DNA of 9,658 nucleotides from Candidatus Zhuqueibacterota bacterium (lineage in GTDB: Bacteria; Zhuqueibacterota; QNDG01), in assembly GCA_003645915.1 (NCBI GenBank), contig QNDG01000021.1:1-9658 (forward strand), written 5' to 3'. Positions 7,030 to 9,658 of this stretch are shown in pieces. The number at the start of each line of letters is the position of its first letter. Position 1 is the first letter of the stretch. Below the pieces are notes generated by a model. The model saw only the letters and a list, made by a program, of their open reading frames with translations, was not told the origin of the DNA and ran no database searches. The position numbers were made by a program, and so were the translations under genes.

Positions 7030-7465
7030 TCATTTTTCAAAACCGAACCATTCTACTATTTTTTTACAACAGCAGAACACGCATCCCTACTCATCAGCTT
7101 AAGATTGTCCTCTATAAACAGTTCCGCTTATTACTGTATTAGTCTCCAAAATTTCTATATCCAACAGATCATGTATATGTTAAGCCTTTTGATTTATCCT
7201 TTTTGTAAAAAAATTCTGAATCTATTATTTGATTTTTAATTGCCCCGTAAATCCCACAGAGAAAATTTGAGATATTTTTAAGTGTGCTACCCCTGTTTTC
7301 AACGGGAAGATAAGTTAAATCAATATCCACTGATAATCTTGGCATATTACGGTAAAAAAAGTTAATGGCTGTACCGCCTTTTAAAGCAAAGTGCTGTTCC
7401 TTTGCAATAACAGGCAAAATACGCATTACCAGCCTGGCCTGTATATCAAAAATTGAAGCTCTCAT
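7030..7465 (-). pseudogene. abiEii: AbiEii nucleotidyltransferase toxin, frameshifted and C-terminally truncated
   Basis: The intact frame (7169-7465) gives only 98 residues, against roughly 250-300 for the family. It has the nucleotidyltransferase signature ALKGGTAINFF and the metal-binding SVDIDLTY. After its TGA the homology appears to continue in other frames: DIEILETNTVISGTVYRG (7108-7161; compare the family pattern IKIEVN-V-RGTV), then LKLMSRDACSAVVKK (7059-7103), then KKIVEWFGFEK (7033-7065), reached by a shift at a run of seven A (7059-7065). The usual distal segment (LYGGKICAALDRQHPRDLFDV-like) is not found before the fumarase genes. The ATG lies inside the 3' end of abiEi (20-base overlap), the normal arrangement. 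Intact AbiEii is a GTP-binding nucleotidyltransferase toxin for phage abortive infection. This copy should be inactive. The frameshift reading is my own alignment by eye. Confidence 0.8.
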
Positions 7466-8237
7466 AACCGGATTTCTTTGGTATAGTAATCAAATACTTT
7501 TTATCCAATATACCATCTTTGATAATTTGTCTTTGTCCACTGCCAAGATTTATGTTTGCAAGGTTTAACTCATTAAACCAGTCATGCCCTGCCCTGTCTG
7601 CAAAATACAGAAATAAACGTTTCACTTTGATAAACCGACAATTTTCCAACAGCAATTGGACTATCCCTGGCCTTAACACAGTTAAATTCTCTATAATTTC
7701 CCCGGCTTCCTCAAACTCCTGTAGTCGAGGAATCAGATAACACATTTCCATTGCCGCTCTTTCCGGAGAAGAAAGCCTGATTTCAAACTCACGATACTGG
7801 TAATTAACATAAGTATCAGATAAATTTCTCGAAAAAAGTTTCGTTGGGAAGTACAATATTTTTGTATTCCAGTCTGCCTTTTTAAACCACGCAGGTAATC
7901 TTTCATTTCTATAGCCGAACAGATGACATACAGGCACATTTCCGTTTACCGGGATATACTGGGCATAACCTTGAAGAGACAGAGATGTTTTTGCACCGAC
8001 ATGAATATTTATATTAAGCTGCTTCTGCATTGCATACACACCGCCAAACCACTCTACCGAATCTCCCGGTAATTTATAGGCTCCCCTTTCTACAGACTCC
8101 AGCCATCGGCGTTTTTTATACTCCTGAACAAGGCTGTCGCCGTATCCCTGCTTTCTTAAATAATCTGAAGTAACTACAGCACCCCGCGGTAGAAAATTGA
8201 TCAGCCTGTTTAATTTTGTAAGATTATCTACAGTCAT
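7446..8237 (-). CDS. abiEi: AbiEi antitoxin / transcriptional repressor (type IV toxin-antitoxin)
   Basis: A 263-residue AbiEi protein of normal length. The N-terminus (about 8-57) is the winged-helix DNA-binding domain: LINFLPRGAVVTSDYLRKQG followed by a YKKRRWLESVERGAYKL segment, typical of AbiEi proteins. The rest is the antitoxin domain, with HVGAKTSLSLQGYAQYIP and the SSPERAAMEMCYLIPR block. AbiEi represses its own promoter by binding inverted repeats and counteracts AbiEii without forming a stable complex (type IV). It overlaps the toxin start by 20 bases. Because the toxin reading frame is broken, this is probably an orphan antitoxin kept as a regulator or not yet lost. No ribosome binding site precedes the ATG; see the promoter entry. 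Confidence 0.88.
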   Translation of the reverse strand: MTVDNLTKLNRLINFLPRGAVVTSDYLRKQGYGDSLVQEYKKRRWLESVERGAYKLPGDSVEWFGGVYAMQKQLNINIHVGAKTSLSLQGYAQYIPVNGNVPVCHLFGYRNERLPAWFKKADWNTKILYFPTKLFSRNLSDTYVNYQYREFEIRLSSPERAAMEMCYLIPRLQEFEEAGEIIENLTVLRPGIVQLLLENCRFIKVKRLFLYFADRAGHDWFNELNLANINLGSGQRQIIKDGILDKKYLITIPKKSGYESFNF

Positions 8238-8244
8238 ACTGTAT

Positions 8245-8272
8245 AAAATAGTACAATTCTAAACAAAATCAA
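8245..8272 (-). promoter_or_regulatory. Candidate abiE promoter producing a leaderless mRNA
   Basis: TTGATT (8267-8272) and TATTTT (8245-8250) are spaced by 16 bases on the minus strand. The ATG of abiEi begins seven bases after the -10 box, so the transcript would begin at or next to the start codon, which explains the missing ribosome binding site. Confidence 0.45.
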
Positions 8273-8279
8273 CTTGTTT
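8261..8279. promoter_or_regulatory. Inverted repeat over the abiE -35 box, candidate AbiEi operator
   Basis: Six-base arms AAACAA and TTGTTT flank a seven-base centre that contains most of the -35 box. A second, weaker inverted arrangement (TACT...AGTA, 8237-8253) covers the -10 box and the start codon. AbiEi proteins are known to autoregulate through paired inverted repeats, so the position is right, but the arms are short and AT-rich. Confidence 0.35.
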
Positions 8280-8336
8280 TTGTGCTATTTTCCCCTCTTA
8301 ATTTAAATCAAATTCCTCTTCAGTTCTCGCTGATAC

Positions 8337-8834
8337 TCACACCTTCAGCCCCATGATTGTCAGGCTGTAAAGTTTTTCGTCTATTTCTGCAATTTGCGGT
8401 AAATCTCCCCACTTTTCAAAGCCGGATTTTAAAAGCATTTTAAGACTGGCCTTATTATGAGAAAAAACAAAACCAACAATATTGCTTATTCCCAGATCAG
8501 GGCTTAGGGCAATTGCATCTTTCAGTAATTTTGTACCCAGCCCCTGTGACTGGTAGTTTTTATGCACGTATAAACTCAGCTCTGCTGTAAGGTGATAAGC
8601 CGGTCTTCCGTAAAAATCTTCAAAGCTTACCCATGCAATAACTTCACCGCCATGCTCATAAACAAGTAAGGGCCTTTTATCATTGTGTTTGTTGAACCAA
8701 CTTAATCTGCTTTGAACAGACACAGGTTCTGTATCCGCAGTGGAAATCCTTGAGGGGATTGAAGAATTATATATTTCAACAATCCTCTTAAGATCCCTTT
8801 TTTGCGCCCGGCGCAGAGTACCGTGCCACTGCAT
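8337..8834 (-). CDS. GNAT N-acetyltransferase, phosphinothricin acetyltransferase-like
   Basis: A 165-residue GNAT-fold acetyltransferase that should transfer acetyl from acetyl-CoA to an amine. N-terminal LRRAQKRDLKRIVEIYN is the usual beta1-alpha1 region. TAELSLYVHKNYQSQGLG (83-100) contains the acetyl-CoA-binding Q-x-x-G-x-G loop (Gln95-Gly100). NKASLKMLLKSGFEKWGDLP (127-146) is the characteristic C-terminal motif of the Pat/YncA (MnaT) group. That group acetylates phosphinothricin or methionine sulfoximine-like amino acids; the true substrate here is unknown. The ATG begins one base after the stop of elbB (TAA-T-ATG), so translation is probably coupled. No terminator hairpin with a U-run is visible in the 99 bases after its stop. 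Confidence 0.85.
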   Translation of the reverse strand: MQWHGTLRRAQKRDLKRIVEIYNSSIPSRISTADTEPVSVQSRLSWFNKHNDKRPLLVYEHGGEVIAWVSFEDFYGRPAYHLTAELSLYVHKNYQSQGLGTKLLKDAIALSPDLGISNIVGFVFSHNKASLKMLLKSGFEKWGDLPQIAEIDEKLYSLTIMGLKV

Positions 8835-8835
8835 A

Positions 8836-9492
8836 TTACCACTCTATTATAAATCTGACAAGTTTCTCAATACCTTTTGCAATATCAGCTATTCCCGGCC
8901 CTAGCATGTATGCAGGTGTTGATACCATCCTGTTCTCTTCATCAACAACAATTTCATCAACTGCTACAGATTTATGTTTTGCTCCGAAAAATTCAATATC
9001 ATCTGCAGTGGACATATCACTGCCAATGGTTAATACAGGATGTACGTTTTGGTCTTTTAAGGATGCTGCAACAACAACCGGTGCAATGCACATTGCACCT
9101 ATAGGTTTTTTCTCATTGATAAATGAAATTATCAGATCTTTTACTTCAGGAATAACAGTACAGTTTCTGCCTGTCAATGCATAATCACATAGATTTTTTA
9201 CTGCGCCGAAACCACCGGGCAGAATTACCGCATCAAGAGATGTTTTGTCTGCTTCTGAAATATCCAGTATATCACCTCTTGCTATTCTCGCTGACTCTCT
9301 AAGTACATTTCGAGCTTCTCCGGTCTCTTTTTTTGTGAGGTGATCAACAACTGACAAATTTCCCGCAGGAGCAAAACATACTGATTCTCCGCCGTATTTA
9401 TCAATATAAAGAAGGGTTAAAGTTGTTTCATGAATCTCACTTCCGTCAAAAACTCCTGCGCCTGAGAGTAAAACTCCGATTCTCTTTTTCAT
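8836..9492 (-). CDS. elbB: ElbB, DJ-1/PfpI-family glyoxalase
   Basis: A 218-residue protein, full length for ElbB, matching the E. coli protein through GVFDGSEIHE (13-22), VCFAP (38-42), the HLT and ARNVLRESARIARG blocks, LPGGFGAVKNL (91-101), GAMCIAP with the likely catalytic Cys135, LTIGSDMSTADDIEFFGA and STPAYMLGPGI. The family belongs to the class I glutamine amidotransferase-like fold, and E. coli ElbB has glyoxalase activity; its older link to isoprenoid synthesis is indirect. The start has AGGAG seven bases upstream. In place of the GCGV motif of E. coli ElbB it has GAGV (Ala12), so that cysteine is not conserved here. It lies 41 bases downstream of the transposase fragment and heads a two-gene unit with the acetyltransferase. 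Confidence 0.93.
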   Translation of the reverse strand: MKKRIGVLLSGAGVFDGSEIHETTLTLLYIDKYGGESVCFAPAGNLSVVDHLTKKETGEARNVLRESARIARGDILDISEADKTSLDAVILPGGFGAVKNLCDYALTGRNCTVIPEVKDLIISFINEKKPIGAMCIAPVVVAASLKDQNVHPVLTIGSDMSTADDIEFFGAKHKSVAVDEIVVDEENRMVSTPAYMLGPGIADIAKGIEKLVRFIIEW

Positions 9493-9533
9493 GGTTCTAC
9501 TCCTATGATAAATAGTTCCGATTCTACTCAGAA

Positions 9534-9658
9534 TTATGTTGTTTTTATAACAAAATTGGGGAAATCTTCAAACACCCAATCGTTTTTCAATGTTTCATAA
9601 ATAATTCCAAGTAATTTCCTTGAAGTTGCAATAATTGCTTTGCCACTGCCTTTTTTAT
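9534..9658 (-). mobile_element. C-terminal tail of an IS110-family-like transposase (runs off right edge)
   Basis: Forty codons and a TAA stop are visible. The tail starts with KKGSGKAIIATSRKLLGIIY and ends with WVFEDFPNFVIKTT. The K-AI-A-RKLL-IIY-LKN pattern resembles the C-terminus of IS110/IS116-type DEDD recombinases (Transposase_20 end). Most of the protein lies outside the window, so whether the element is complete cannot be seen. No terminal inverted repeat is recognisable in the 41 bases before elbB; IS110 group elements usually lack one. Confidence 0.68.

Noticed and set aside
7733..7939. 68-codon minus-strand frame inside abiEi
   Set aside because: It lies in another frame within the conserved AbiEi coding sequence and has no family motif or good ribosome binding site.

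Overview
This window comes from an AT-rich, anaerobic-looking bacterial chromosome. It holds redox flavoenzymes packed with iron-sulfur clusters, an oxygen-sensitive class I fumarase and a [NiFe]-hydrogenase maturation protease. Every supported gene lies on the minus strand, so transcription runs from high to low coordinates. The phylum cannot be fixed from sequence reading alone; a Gram-negative anaerobe (deltaproteobacterial or a related candidate phylum) is a guess.

Layout in transcription order. (1) At the right edge, 9534-9658 is the C-terminal tail of a transposase that looks like the IS110 family. It is followed after 41 bases by elbB (DJ-1/PfpI-type glyoxalase) and a GNAT acetyltransferase, joined by a one-base gap. 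(2) At 7030-8237 is a type IV AbiE toxin-antitoxin locus. The AbiEi antitoxin/repressor is intact. The AbiEii toxin is a wreck: its catalytic N-terminus is open, but recognisable downstream pieces lie in two other frames and the C-terminal half is gone. (3) At 4957-6929 are the alpha and beta subunits of a two-subunit class I fumarase, followed two bases later by a hydrogenase maturation protease. No hydrogenase structural gene is present. (4) At 334-4677 a three-gene operon runs behind a near-consensus sigma70 promoter with A-tracts upstream. It encodes a NuoE-like protein, a NuoF-like protein with extra ferredoxin domains, and a large fusion of a NuoG-type N-terminus with a GltD-type FAD/NADPH oxidoreductase. 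(5) At the left edge is the N-terminal part of a YceD/DUF177 protein, whose start codon is not a normal one.

The most interesting unit is the three-gene operon. It has an NADH/FMN site, an NADP(H)/FAD site and a chain of [Fe-S] clusters. This matches the Sporomusa-type (Stn/NfnABC-like) electron-bifurcating transhydrogenases of the wider Bfu family, which couple ferredoxin, NADH and NADPH. Two cluster sites usual in the parent families appear lost: the N-terminal [2Fe-2S] site of the NuoF-like subunit and the His-Cys3 site of the NuoG-like domain. With fumarase and hydrogenase maturation next door, the region looks like fermentative or syntrophic redox balancing. No tRNA, rRNA, CRISPR array or convincing intrinsic terminator was seen.
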